Source: Pseudomonadota bacterium
Lineage (GTDB): Bacteria > Pseudomonadota > Gammaproteobacteria > Steroidobacterales > Steroidobacteraceae
Direction: 5' to 3'
DNA: 17,053 nucleotides
Assembly (NCBI GenBank): GCA_021850555.1
Contig: JAJZLX010000327.1
Span: forward strand, 1,674 to 18,726
Part shown: in pieces, positions 1 to 7,159 of the stretch
Layout: every line of letters begins with the position of its first letter
How positions within the stretch are numbered: position 1 is the stretch's first letter
Notes under the pieces: model-generated
The model's database searches: none
Seen by the model: the letters and a program-made list of their open reading frames with translations, nothing else
What the model was told of the DNA's origin: nothing
Made by a program: the position numbers and the translations under genes

Positions 1-291
1 GAGGCACTCTTGCTCGATGAGCCCTTCAACAGGCTCGATACGATGCTGCGCGCGGATTTCCGCCGTTTCGTATTCGGGCATGCCGTTGCGGCGGGCCTGC
101 CGGTGCTGATGGTGACGCACGACTGGGCGGACGCCGAGGCGGCCAAGGGACCGGTGCTCGAACTCGGGACGGCGGCCGATGGCATGCCCGTGATCGGCGC
201 AGCGCGCGTACCGCTGGCGATTGACGCGGCGCGTGCGGCCATCCCGATCGGCGGGGACTGGTCGCCGTCCGGGAAGGGGGCGGATCGATGA
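1..291 (+). CDS. ABC transporter ATP-binding protein, YnjD-like (3' part only)
   Basis: This is the C-terminal 96 residues of an ABC ATPase whose start lies before the window; the frame is open from base 1. The fragment opens in Walker B (LLLDEP, fragment residues 3-8, with the catalytic Glu), followed by the D-loop RLD (11-13) and the switch histidine in MVTHD (His40). Walker A and the signature motif are outside the window. The short C-terminus without a regulatory domain, and the wording around the D-loop, resemble YnjD-type ATPases of thiamine/molybdate-like uptake systems; this subfamily call is from memory and is moderate. The protein would energise an inner-membrane permease. Its TGA overlaps the ATG of the next gene by four bases (ATGA), so the two are almost certainly translationally coupled. 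The transported substrate cannot be read from this fragment. Confidence 0.85.
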   Translation, partial: EALLLDEPFNRLDTMLRADFRRFVFGHAVAAGLPVLMVTHDWADAEAAKGPVLELGTAADGMPVIGAARVPLAIDAARAAIPIGGDWSPSGKGADR

Positions 292-1706
292 GTCGTGCGA
301 TTGACTGTGATGTCTGTGTCATTGGCGCTGGCGCGGCCGGATTGTCCGTCGCGGTCGGCGCCGTGCAGCTCGGGGCGCGGACTGTCCTGTTCGAGAAGGG
401 GACGATGGGTGGGGACTGCCTGAACTATGGTTGCGTCCCCTCGAAAGCGCTGCTCGCGGCGGCGCATGCGGCGCACGGCGTCGCCGGGGCGGGACGCTAC
501 GGCATTCGTACCAGCGTGCCTGAAGCGGATTTCGCGGCGGTCATGCGCCGCGTGCACGCGGTCATCGGGCAGATTGCGCCGCACGATTCGGTCGAGCGGC
601 TCGAGAGATTGGGCGTGCGCGTGATCGGTGCGCCGGCGCAGTTCACGGGCCATAAGGAGGTGGCCGGCGGAGGGCTCACCGTCCGGGCCCGCCGTTTTGT
701 CATCGCGGCGGGCTCGGCCGCCCTCATTCCGCCCGTGCGGGGTATCGATGAGATCGGGGCACTGACCAATGAAACGCTCTTCTCGTTGACTCGGCGGCCC
801 GAGCATCTGCTCATCCTCGGAGGAGGACCGGTCGGGGTGGAGATGGCACAAGCCTTTCGCCGGCTGGGCAGCGCAGTGACGCTGTTCCAGCGCGGCCGGT
901 TGCTGCCGCGCGATGAACCGGAGCTGGTCGATAGGCTCAGAGGAAGGCTCGCGGCAGAAGGCATCTCGATTCATGAAGGCGCTGAAATCATCGAAGTCGC
1001 GCGCGTTGCCCGCGGCATCGTGGCCCGCTACGGCCAGGGCGGCGAGGGGGTCGGCTCGGATCTTCTGGTTGCGGCCGGCCGCCAGCCGCGATTGACGGGG
1101 CTTGCGCTCGAGCGCGCGGGCATCGAGTACACCTTGCGCGGAATCCGCGTCGATGCGCGACTGCGCACCACGAACCGGCGCGTCTTTGCGCTCGGGGATG
1201 TCATCGGGGCGCCGCAATTCACCCATGCGGCGGGCTACCAGGCGGGCATCGTGATCCGCAATGCGTTGTTCCGATTGCCGGCGAAGGTCGATTATCGCGC
1301 CCTGCCGCGGGTCACCTACTGCGATCCGGAGCTCGCCCAAGTTGGTCTCACGGAAGCGCAAGCGCGCGCGCGGTTCGGCGCCGCGGTGCAGGTGGTGCGG
1401 GCGAGCCTCGAGGACAACGATCGTGCCCGTGCACAAGGACAGACCGCCGGCGGCATCAAGGTGGTGACCGACCGGCGCGGATCGATCCTCGGGGCGGGCA
1501 TACTCGGCCCGCAGGCCGGCGAGCTGATCCCGGTGTGGGGTCTTGCGATCAGTCGGGGACTGCGGCTCAGCGCCCTGACGAATCTCATCCTTCCCTATCC
1601 GACGCTCGGGGAGATCTCCAAGGCGGCCGCGAGCGCATTCTATGCTCCAAAGCTGTTCAGCCCATGGCCCAGACGACTGGTTCGCCTGCTGCGGGCCTTG
1701 TCCTGA
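288..1706 (+). CDS. FAD-dependent pyridine nucleotide-disulfide oxidoreductase, mercuric-reductase/dihydrolipoamide-dehydrogenase-like
   Basis: A 472-residue class-I flavoprotein disulfide reductase of normal family length. Visible parts are the N-terminal FAD dinucleotide fold (GAGAAGLS, residues 13-20), the redox-active disulfide in GGDCLNYGCVPSK (Cys44 and Cys49), the NAD(P) fold (GGGPVGVE, 177-184), the second FAD motif ALGDV (300-304), and a C-terminal dimerisation domain. The C-terminal active-site motif reads YPTLGE (436-441): the catalytic His of lipoamide dehydrogenase is Tyr here, as in mercuric-reductase-like relatives, so it is unlikely to be a true Lpd. There is no N-terminal HMA domain and no C-terminal vicinal Cys pair, so it is not a classical MerA. 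The tail (452-472) is basic and hydrophobic and could touch the membrane. The ATG is preceded by a purine-rich AAGGGGG and overlaps the ABC gene stop. Family call firm; substrate unknown. Confidence 0.92.
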   Translation: MSRAIDCDVCVIGAGAAGLSVAVGAVQLGARTVLFEKGTMGGDCLNYGCVPSKALLAAAHAAHGVAGAGRYGIRTSVPEADFAAVMRRVHAVIGQIAPHDSVERLERLGVRVIGAPAQFTGHKEVAGGGLTVRARRFVIAAGSAALIPPVRGIDEIGALTNETLFSLTRRPEHLLILGGGPVGVEMAQAFRRLGSAVTLFQRGRLLPRDEPELVDRLRGRLAAEGISIHEGAEIIEVARVARGIVARYGQGGEGVGSDLLVAAGRQPRLTGLALERAGIEYTLRGIRVDARLRTTNRRVFALGDVIGAPQFTHAAGYQAGIVIRNALFRLPAKVDYRALPRVTYCDPELAQVGLTEAQARARFGAAVQVVRASLEDNDRARAQGQTAGGIKVVTDRRGSILGAGILGPQAGELIPVWGLAISRGLRLSALTNLILPYPTLGEISKAAASAFYAPKLFSPWPRRLVRLLRALS

Positions 1707-1712
1707 ACGGCC

Positions 1713-2414
1713 ATGGGCGTGCACCCTCGGTCAAAGACCGGCTTGTTCGACGTGTCGGTCGTGATTCCCACCCTCGATGCAGCGCGCCATTTGCCCGCAA
1801 CGCTGTGCGCCTGTCATGGCGTCGGGGAAATCGTCGTTGTTGACGGTGGCTCCCACGACGACACTGTGCCGATAGCCCGTCGATCGGGCGCGCGGGTCAT
1901 TGCCAGCGATCCGGGCCGCGGCATTCAGCTGCATCGGGGCGCGGCCGCCGCCGAGGGGGAGTGGTTGCTGTTTCTGCACGCCGACACGGTGCTCGGGGAC
2001 GGATGGAGCAGGGCGGTGAGCGAGTTCACGGCCCATCGGGACAACCGCCTGCGCGCCGCCACTTTCCAGTTCCGGCTCGATGACCGCAGTGCCAGCGCAC
2101 GGCGCCTGGAGCGCATGGTCGCATGGCGCGTGCGCCGACTCGGCCTGGCTTATGGCGATCAGGGATTGCTGATCCATCGCGCGCTCTACCAGTCGCTCGG
2201 AGGATTCCGGGCTTTGCCGCTGATGGAGGACGTTGATCTCGTACGCCGCATCGGCCGTGGTCGGCTTACCGTCCTTGCCGCTACTGCGCACACCTCGGCC
2301 GAGCGATGGCATCAGGACGGTTGGATGCCGCGAAGCTTGCGGAATCTGAGCTGCCTCATCCTGTATTTTCTGGGCACTCCGCCGCATCTGATCGCGAAGC
2401 TGTATCGCGGCTGA
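1713..2414 (+). CDS. Family-2 glycosyltransferase, TIGR04283 type
   Basis: A 233-residue GT-A fold glycosyltransferase. The nucleotide-sugar site is visible as VVIPT (residues 16-20), DGGS (44-47) and the DxD-equivalent HAD (89-91). The acceptor side carries GDQG (148-151) and MEDVDL (171-176), which supplies the likely catalytic acid/base, followed by WHQDGW (199-204). This combination and the short length match the TIGR04283 group, which databases often label arsenosugar-biosynthesis-associated. That name comes from genome neighbourhoods elsewhere, and no arsenic gene is visible here, so the substrate is open. No signal peptide is seen; a C-terminal hydrophobic patch (213-228) may bind the membrane. 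It starts six bases after the oxidoreductase stop and has no strong Shine-Dalgarno, so translation by coupling is likely. It ends convergently against the TonB receptor gene. Confidence 0.88.
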   Translation: MGVHPRSKTGLFDVSVVIPTLDAARHLPATLCACHGVGEIVVVDGGSHDDTVPIARRSGARVIASDPGRGIQLHRGAAAAEGEWLLFLHADTVLGDGWSRAVSEFTAHRDNRLRAATFQFRLDDRSASARRLERMVAWRVRRLGLAYGDQGLLIHRALYQSLGGFRALPLMEDVDLVRRIGRGRLTVLAATAHTSAERWHQDGWMPRSLRNLSCLILYFLGTPPHLIAKLYRG

Positions 2415-2429
2415 GCCGCCGCCGCTCAG
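2411..2429. terminator. Stop-codon hairpin between two convergent genes
   Basis: CTGAGC at 2411-2416 and GCTCAG at 2424-2429 form a perfect 6-bp stem with a 7-base loop. The stem contains the TGA of the glycosyltransferase gene (2412-2414) and, on the other strand, the TGA of the receptor gene (2426-2428). It reads equally on both strands, so it could act as a bidirectional terminator. No T-tract follows on either side, so intrinsic termination is uncertain. Confidence 0.4.
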
Positions 2430-4792
2430 AAGTCGTGGCTGTACTGCAGCAAGACCGTCAACGGCGGCAGGGTTGCGACCTGTGGAATCACGGTTCCCTG
2501 GGCTGTGTATTGTGCATAGCCAACGTAACCGATGTCGCCGAGATTCGGTCTCGCGTTGGTCACGTTGCGTACGTCGATGGAAATTGAGCTGCCGTGATGG
2601 CGCACCCCGATGCGCAGATCGACGAGCACATACGCGGCGCGCGTTGCGAACGTGCCGTTGCCGCCGTTGAGCAACGCTCGGCTGTCCCCGGTATAGCTGG
2701 CATCCGCCTCGAGGAAGCCGTCGAGCCCAGTCGATATGCGCCGTGTGTACAGGCCTGCGAGCGAGGCAGTCCAGGCCGGCGTGCCGAGTATGCGCGAGCC
2801 CGGCCTGATCCCGACGATCGCCAGAGCCCCCGGCTCGGTGATGGCGGTTTTCTCGAAGCCCACGCCGGCCATCACCCGCAGCGATGGAACGACGTGGCCC
2901 TGCAGGTCGAGGTCCACGCCGTTGATGACCGCCCGCCGGCCGTTGATGTCGAAGATGGACTCGCAGGGCAGCGCGACCTGCTGCTGAAGATTGCGCCAAT
3001 CGATATGGAACGCCGCACCGGAGAGCAGCAGGGCGGTGTCCGGAACCTGCGTCTTTGCGCCGACCTCGTAACTCCAGAGGGTGTCGGATTTCAGGTGCGT
3101 GATATCAGCGACCGGCAGCGTCGGAAGCGCGCAGAAGGGCATGAATGTCTGGGCGGCGCCGGCGCGGAATCCCTCCGCTGCGGATGCGTAGACCATCGTT
3201 CGCTTGCTGACCTGATACGATAGTGCAACCTTCGGGTCGATTCCGGACTGGCGGCTCGATTGCGGGTCACTCGGCGTCAGGCCAAAATTGTTGAAGCCGT
3301 TGGCCGTGTAATCCGAGGTCTCATGGAGCCAGTATTGGCGTGCGCCCAAGGTCAACCTGAGCTTGCGGCCGAGCGGCACGTAGATCTGCCCAAACAGCGC
3401 CATGTCGCGCTGCATGGCCGGGTTGTAATCGGTCCAGAGCAGGTCATTGGGCCAGGGTCCGACCACCGTATTGTCGGCCGTCGCGGCCACCAGCCCGCGC
3501 GCATAGGTGGGTGGGATGGAAAGCACCGAGCGGGTGCGGGCAAAGAACGCGCCGACGGTCCCGCTGATGCCGAGGAATCGAGTGAACGACAGGCGTATTT
3601 CCTGCGTAAATTGATTCTCGTAGTTCTTCTGGTCCCACAGAAAGGGTTGGGCGGGCAGCGCGGTGACGCCGTAGTAGCTGCGCAGGATCTGCTCGGTGCC
3701 GTACGTGGAGTCCTCGATATCGCGGTTGTGGCGATAGAAGTAGCTCGTGGCGGACACGATCCGCAGGTTGCCGTGCCGGTAGTGGATCGTCAGCGACGGC
3801 AGCACCCAGGCGGAGGTGGCGCCCGGCTGGACGTTGAAGGCCCGATTGAGGGTGTACAGGGGCTTGAAGGCCGGCAGCGGCGCGAAAGTGGCCGGGAATC
3901 CCTTGTCGTGGGTGTCCTGCGCCATCACCATCAGATCCGCCTCCAGCGCCCGGTTGACGCGCAGGCGGGTCGTGATCGAGCCGCCATATGTGCTCTGCGC
4001 CCCCTGATCTCCCACGCGCGTGCGCGGAACATGCAGGAACGGATCATCGGTCGCGGGGCTGGTGGGTGCCGGGAAGGTTCGGGTCAAGTAGCCGGCCTGA
4101 TGGTTGCCGTAGAGCACGATACGCATCGCGAGCCGGCCCGGGGCGAGCACGAGGTTGTCGATGAGATTGATGCCGCCATCGGCGCTGCCGCCGCCGGCGG
4201 TCAATCCGGCCTGAGCCTTGTATGCCAGCGCGTTGCGGGTCAAATCGGGCTTGCGGGTGATGATGCGCACCGTGCCGCCGAGGGAACTCTCCCCGAACAG
4301 GGTCCCTTGGGGGCCTTCGAGGATCTCGATCCGCTTGACGTCGACGATGCGTGGATTGATCGACTCCGGCAGCGGGGTGTTGTCGATATAAAATCCGGTC
4401 GCGCCGGAGGTACCGAACAGGTTCTGCCCGGTGATGCCCCGGATCGCGATCGTCCGTGCGTTCGAAATTCCCGTCGAGCCTGCGCCGTATGCGAAGGAGA
4501 GATTCGGTGTCTTGGTGGCATAGCCGTTGAACGACTGGATATCGAGGGCGGCGAGCGTGCGGGCCGAGAATACGGTGATGCTCTCCGGGACCTCGGCGAG
4601 CGGTTGCCTTCGGCCCTGCGCGGTGACGATGATGGTGTGCAGCGTCTCATCGTGCTGCTGGCGCTGCGCCTGCGGGCGTGGCGCGGCGGCGCACGCGCTC
4701 GAGGCAAGCACCAGGATCGTCAGGGCCGCGAGCTGGCCGCGCAGCGCAATCCGGCACGGCCATGCCTCCCGGCTCGGTTGGATCTGAAGCAC
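2426..4792 (-). CDS. TonB-dependent outer-membrane receptor
   Basis: A 788-residue outer-membrane active-transport receptor. The N-terminus is basic and then hydrophobic (about 14-36), with a signal-peptidase-like site near ACA-AA. A TonB-box-like stretch (TIIVTA, 53-58) leads into the plug domain, which shows VPESITVFSA (68-77), IAIRGI (115-120), the Asp/Asn-containing FYIDNTPLP (134-142) and RIEILEGPQGTLFG (154-167). The rest is a 22-strand-type barrel ending in Phe (YSHDF), the usual terminal residue for BAM recognition. It resembles the large sphingomonad-type receptor family, for which ligands (ferric siderophore, cobalamin, glycan, others) cannot be told from sequence alone. The start is GTG at 4792; no in-frame ATG lies between the upstream stop (about 4826-4828) and the signal sequence, and the ribosome-binding site is weak. 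An AT-rich stretch (about 4827-4840) upstream may hold the promoter. No ExbB/ExbD/TonB or regulator is adjacent. Confidence 0.93.
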   Translation of the reverse strand: MLQIQPSREAWPCRIALRGQLAALTILVLASSACAAAPRPQAQRQQHDETLHTIIVTAQGRRQPLAEVPESITVFSARTLAALDIQSFNGYATKTPNLSFAYGAGSTGISNARTIAIRGITGQNLFGTSGATGFYIDNTPLPESINPRIVDVKRIEILEGPQGTLFGESSLGGTVRIITRKPDLTRNALAYKAQAGLTAGGGSADGGINLIDNLVLAPGRLAMRIVLYGNHQAGYLTRTFPAPTSPATDDPFLHVPRTRVGDQGAQSTYGGSITTRLRVNRALEADLMVMAQDTHDKGFPATFAPLPAFKPLYTLNRAFNVQPGATSAWVLPSLTIHYRHGNLRIVSATSYFYRHNRDIEDSTYGTEQILRSYYGVTALPAQPFLWDQKNYENQFTQEIRLSFTRFLGISGTVGAFFARTRSVLSIPPTYARGLVAATADNTVVGPWPNDLLWTDYNPAMQRDMALFGQIYVPLGRKLRLTLGARQYWLHETSDYTANGFNNFGLTPSDPQSSRQSGIDPKVALSYQVSKRTMVYASAAEGFRAGAAQTFMPFCALPTLPVADITHLKSDTLWSYEVGAKTQVPDTALLLSGAAFHIDWRNLQQQVALPCESIFDINGRRAVINGVDLDLQGHVVPSLRVMAGVGFEKTAITEPGALAIVGIRPGSRILGTPAWTASLAGLYTRRISTGLDGFLEADASYTGDSRALLNGGNGTFATRAAYVLVDLRIGVRHHGSSISIDVRNVTNARPNLGDIGYVGYAQYTAQGTVIPQVATLPPLTVLLQYSHDF

Positions 4793-5150
4793 GGCTCGAC
4801 CCGATGTTCCCGTGGGGTGGATGCTCTATTTACCATTATTGACCGGGTGCCGGAATACCGGACGCTTGCCGGCTTGCCTGACCGGGACGGCTCGGCCGTC
4901 GAAGCGCATCCGCGCTGATCATGCCGGCGCGTTGGCCGGTACGGCGGTCGCGATGGGATCGGCCCCTCGTTATTCTGCGCGCCGCCCGCCGGCAGGGATG
5001 TTCGTCCCGGTGCCCACGGGATCGCCCGTCACCGGACCGGTACGGCGGTGCGGACTCCTCCAGCCTGCACCGGCGCGCAGGCGCCGCCGGCTGGTAGGCG
5101 CCTCACAGGCAGAGGAGTCGCGAGGAGTCGGCCGGAAGATGCACTGTGGT
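4793..5150. other. 358-base non-coding spacer with short direct repeats
   Basis: This lies between the receptor start and the end of the GGDEF/EAL gene, both on the minus strand. I see no supportable gene in it. It holds an AT-rich patch on the receptor side (about 4827-4840; the minus strand reads TAAATA at 4832-4827 but with a poor -35). Direct repeats are TGACCGGG at 4840-4847 and 4879-4886, GCTTGCC at 4864-4870 and 4872-4878, the 13-mer CCGGTACGGCGGT at 4936-4948 and 5037-5049, and GAGGAGTCG at 5112-5120 and 5122-5130. CCGG-AATA-CCGG occurs at 4850-4861. I looked for a cobalamin-riboswitch core on the minus strand and did not find one. It is likely a regulated leader of the receptor gene. 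Confidence 0.5.
5063..5103 (-). other. Two overlapping, mutually exclusive hairpins downstream of the GGDEF/EAL gene
   Basis: Hairpin A pairs GCCTGC (5063-5068) with GCAGGC (5077-5082) around an 8-base loop. Hairpin B pairs AGGCGCC (5079-5085) with GGCGCCT (5097-5103) around an 11-base loop. They share 5079-5082, so only one can form at a time. They lie about 50-90 bases past the GGDEF/EAL stop and upstream of the receptor gene. They may be a terminator of the first gene or an attenuator-like leader of the second; no T-tract was seen. In DNA this GC-rich, stems of this size can occur by chance. Confidence 0.25.
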
Positions 5151-6938
5151 TCACATGACGGCCGCGTCAAATGTCGGCGTCATGTTCAATTGGTCGTCGT
5201 GATACAGCTCGCCGCTGCCGTACACGCAGCCCCAATTGACCAGCGCGTCACGAGTCTCGGCATCGTCGACCCCGGTGGCAATAGGGACCACTCCGAGCGC
5301 GCTCGCCATCCCGATGCCGGCCCGGCACACTCTGCCGGCAACCGAATCGGTGCGCAGTGCCGTGACCCAGGCGCGGTCGAGCTGCAGACCCGAGATCGGG
5401 GCGCGTGCCAGCGCATCGAGCGAGCCAATGCCGCGACCCACTTCGTCGATGACCAGCCGGACGCCGAGGCGCTTGAGCGCCTCGGCGTGGGCGGGGTCGC
5501 GCGTCACGAAGACCTTCTCGGCGATTCGAAGCTCGAGCCGATGCGCCGGAACCCCGCCATCGCTGAGGAGTCGGGAGACGTCGCTGAGAAACACCTCATC
5601 GAGCACGTGGTGGCGCAGCGCGCCGAAGGAGATACAGACCTCCGGCCCGCAGCGCTCGGCCAATACGGCGAAGTCGCTGCGCAGTTGCGCAAACACGGCG
5701 CGCGAGAGCGTGGTGGCGAGGCCGGTCGCCGCGGCGATCCGCAGGAATTCCGCGGGGCGGATCTCACCGCGCAGCGGATGGGTCCAGCGCAGATAACCCA
5801 CACAGGCAACCAGACGGCCGCTCTGGAGCTCGTGGCGGCCGACATAGCGCAGGCGGATGTCCCCATTGACGATTGCGTTGCGCAGCTCGCGCGTCAGATC
5901 GATGCGGGCCAGAGCGCGCAGTTTCATCGTGTCGGTGAAGTAGCGGATGCCCTGGGCGGCACCCGCGCGGCGCGCCTCGAGCGCCGCGGTGCGCGCCTGC
6001 TCCAACAGCAGCTGCGGTGTGGAGGCGTCCTGGCCGAGAATCGCAACACCGGCGCAGGGTGTCAGGTGAAATTGCGCATCACCGATGCGCACAGGCTCGC
6101 GCAGGCTCGTACAGATCGAGCCGACGCAGCTCTCGATCGGATCCCGATCGGCGCTTTCGATCACGACGGCGAGCAGACCCTCGTTCAGCTGGCCGAGATA
6201 CCACCGCGGCCCGTTGGCCGTGGACGCCGGATCCTCCCGCGGCGGTGGGAGTCTGCGGATTGCTGCGCTCATCAGCTGCTCGCAGACCTCGGAGGCGAGC
6301 ACCTGGGCAATGTCCGCGAGGCCATCGACATGGATGATGGCGAGCGCGAGCGGTGTCTCGCGCAGGGTCGCCCACGACAGCGATTCCTTGAATCTTTGCA
6401 GAAAGCCACGCCGATCGAGCTGGGGTGGCGAGCAAGCATCGGGCTCGGGAAGATCATTCGCGGCCACAGCGCCCACTAGCCGCAGGACGCACAGGACCCG
6501 CTCCGGTCCCTGCGGCGACACCTGCGCGGTGTATTCGACGCCGCAACTGCTGAAGCGTGTGACCATCGTCTCGCGCTGAGCGATCGCCTTGCGCGTGAGT
6601 TGCTTGATCAGGGTGACAATGCGCGCAGGCCAGGTCACATCGAGCGCTTTGCCGAGTGCGTTCGGACGCGGTTTGAGGGCGGGCGTCGCCCGCCCGCCTC
6701 CGTGGGCAAGGAGGATGCCGTCCCGCCCGAGGAGCAGGACGAGATCGGGCAGTGCCTCGATCAGTTCGTCGGTGCCGTATCGCGCCACAGGTCGTGGCGA
6801 TGCATCGAACTCGACGGCGGCGTGGGTGGAATTGAGCACGTTGTCGGGCTTGGCGGAAATGAAATAGGGCGGCTCTCGAGCAGCAAGCCGGAAACGGCGG
6901 TGCGGCCGATGGCAGCCCGGTCGGTCCGGTCCACGCAA
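5151..6938 (-). CDS. PAS-GGDEF-EAL protein with degenerate GGDEF and EAL domains
   Basis: A 595-residue cytoplasmic protein with no clear membrane span. Order: an unstructured N-terminus, a PAS-like sensor (about 52-155), a GGDEF-like domain (about 178-338) and an EAL-like domain (about 343-590). The GGDEF loop reads GQLNEG (249-254), so the diguanylate-cyclase active site is lost. In the EAL domain the signature Glu-Ala-Leu is VGY (380-382), DDFG is DEVG (498-501), the Lys of the usual LKID is Gln519, and the AEGVE loop is ATGVD (554-558). Phosphodiesterase activity is therefore unlikely. It may act as a c-di-GMP or protein-binding regulator. The listed start is TTG at 6938 without a good ribosome-binding site; GTG at 6839 (residue 34), still before the PAS domain, is an alternative. 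No ATG precedes the PAS domain in frame. It is divergent from the PLP-enzyme gene. Confidence 0.85.
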   Translation of the reverse strand: MRGPDRPGCHRPHRRFRLAAREPPYFISAKPDNVLNSTHAAVEFDASPRPVARYGTDELIEALPDLVLLLGRDGILLAHGGGRATPALKPRPNALGKALDVTWPARIVTLIKQLTRKAIAQRETMVTRFSSCGVEYTAQVSPQGPERVLCVLRLVGAVAANDLPEPDACSPPQLDRRGFLQRFKESLSWATLRETPLALAIIHVDGLADIAQVLASEVCEQLMSAAIRRLPPPREDPASTANGPRWYLGQLNEGLLAVVIESADRDPIESCVGSICTSLREPVRIGDAQFHLTPCAGVAILGQDASTPQLLLEQARTAALEARRAGAAQGIRYFTDTMKLRALARIDLTRELRNAIVNGDIRLRYVGRHELQSGRLVACVGYLRWTHPLRGEIRPAEFLRIAAATGLATTLSRAVFAQLRSDFAVLAERCGPEVCISFGALRHHVLDEVFLSDVSRLLSDGGVPAHRLELRIAEKVFVTRDPAHAEALKRLGVRLVIDEVGRGIGSLDALARAPISGLQLDRAWVTALRTDSVAGRVCRAGIGMASALGVVPIATGVDDAETRDALVNWGCVYGSGELYHDDQLNMTPTFDAAVM

Positions 6939-6980
6939 GAGTAATGAGCCGAAAGCGTGGAAAAGTGCGCAACGTCATGA

Positions 6981-7009
6981 AAATGAAAGATAAAACGTGA
7001 TTATGTCAA
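6981..7009 (-). promoter_or_regulatory. Candidate promoter for the GGDEF/EAL gene
   Basis: On the minus strand a perfect -35 hexamer TTGACA (7009-7004) is followed, 17 bases on, by a poor -10 (TCATTT, 6986-6981), in the only clearly AT-rich stretch of the window (about 6940-7040). Transcription would begin near 6974, giving a leader of about 35 bases to the TTG start at 6938. The -10 is weak, so this is tentative. Confidence 0.3.
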
Positions 7010-7050
7010 ATTGGACAAACAAACCGGAATATCTGACGCCAGGCAGAGAC

Positions 7051-7070
7051 GATGTCCGGGATGTCCGGAC
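7051..7070. repeat. Tandem 9-bp direct repeat in a divergent promoter region
   Basis: GATGTCCGG occurs twice in direct contact (7051-7059 and 7060-7068). The second copy is part of the 8-bp palindrome GTCCGGAC (7063-7070). It lies about 60-80 bases before the PLP-enzyme start and in the control region of two divergent genes, where an operator would sit. No regulator family is suggested by the sequence. Confidence 0.35.
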
Positions 7071-7149
7071 CGAGATGCCTCATCGTTGCGGGGGGCAGGG
7101 CGGTGGACAGGATGCGCTACCATTGATCGATGACATCGCGGGATGATGC

Positions 7150-7153
7150 AGGA
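7150..7153 (+). promoter_or_regulatory. Ribosome-binding site that favours the inner start of the PLP-enzyme gene
   Basis: AGGA at 7150-7153 stands six bases before ATG at 7160. The outer in-frame ATG at 7130 has no Shine-Dalgarno at a workable distance. This is why the shorter protein is preferred. Confidence 0.5.
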
Positions 7154-7159
7154 CGTGAC

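Noticed and set aside
3260..4918. 552-codon plus-strand ORF opposite the TonB receptor
   Set aside because: Antisense shadow in GC-rich DNA: low complexity, rich in Arg/Gly/Ala, no recognisable domain, while the minus strand has clear plug and barrel motifs.
4793..5150. Cobalamin or other riboswitch before the TonB receptor
   Set aside because: No recognisable B12-box or conserved core on the minus strand; a covariance-model search would settle it.
4812..6479. 555-codon plus-strand ORF opposite the GGDEF/EAL gene and spacer
   Set aside because: Same kind of shadow; no motif, and the minus strand carries recognisable PAS, GGDEF and EAL folds.
6944..7000. 18-codon plus-strand ORF encoding a Lys/Arg-rich peptide
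   Set aside because: AT-rich control region; only AAGAG two bases before the ATG, no family and no conservation evidence.
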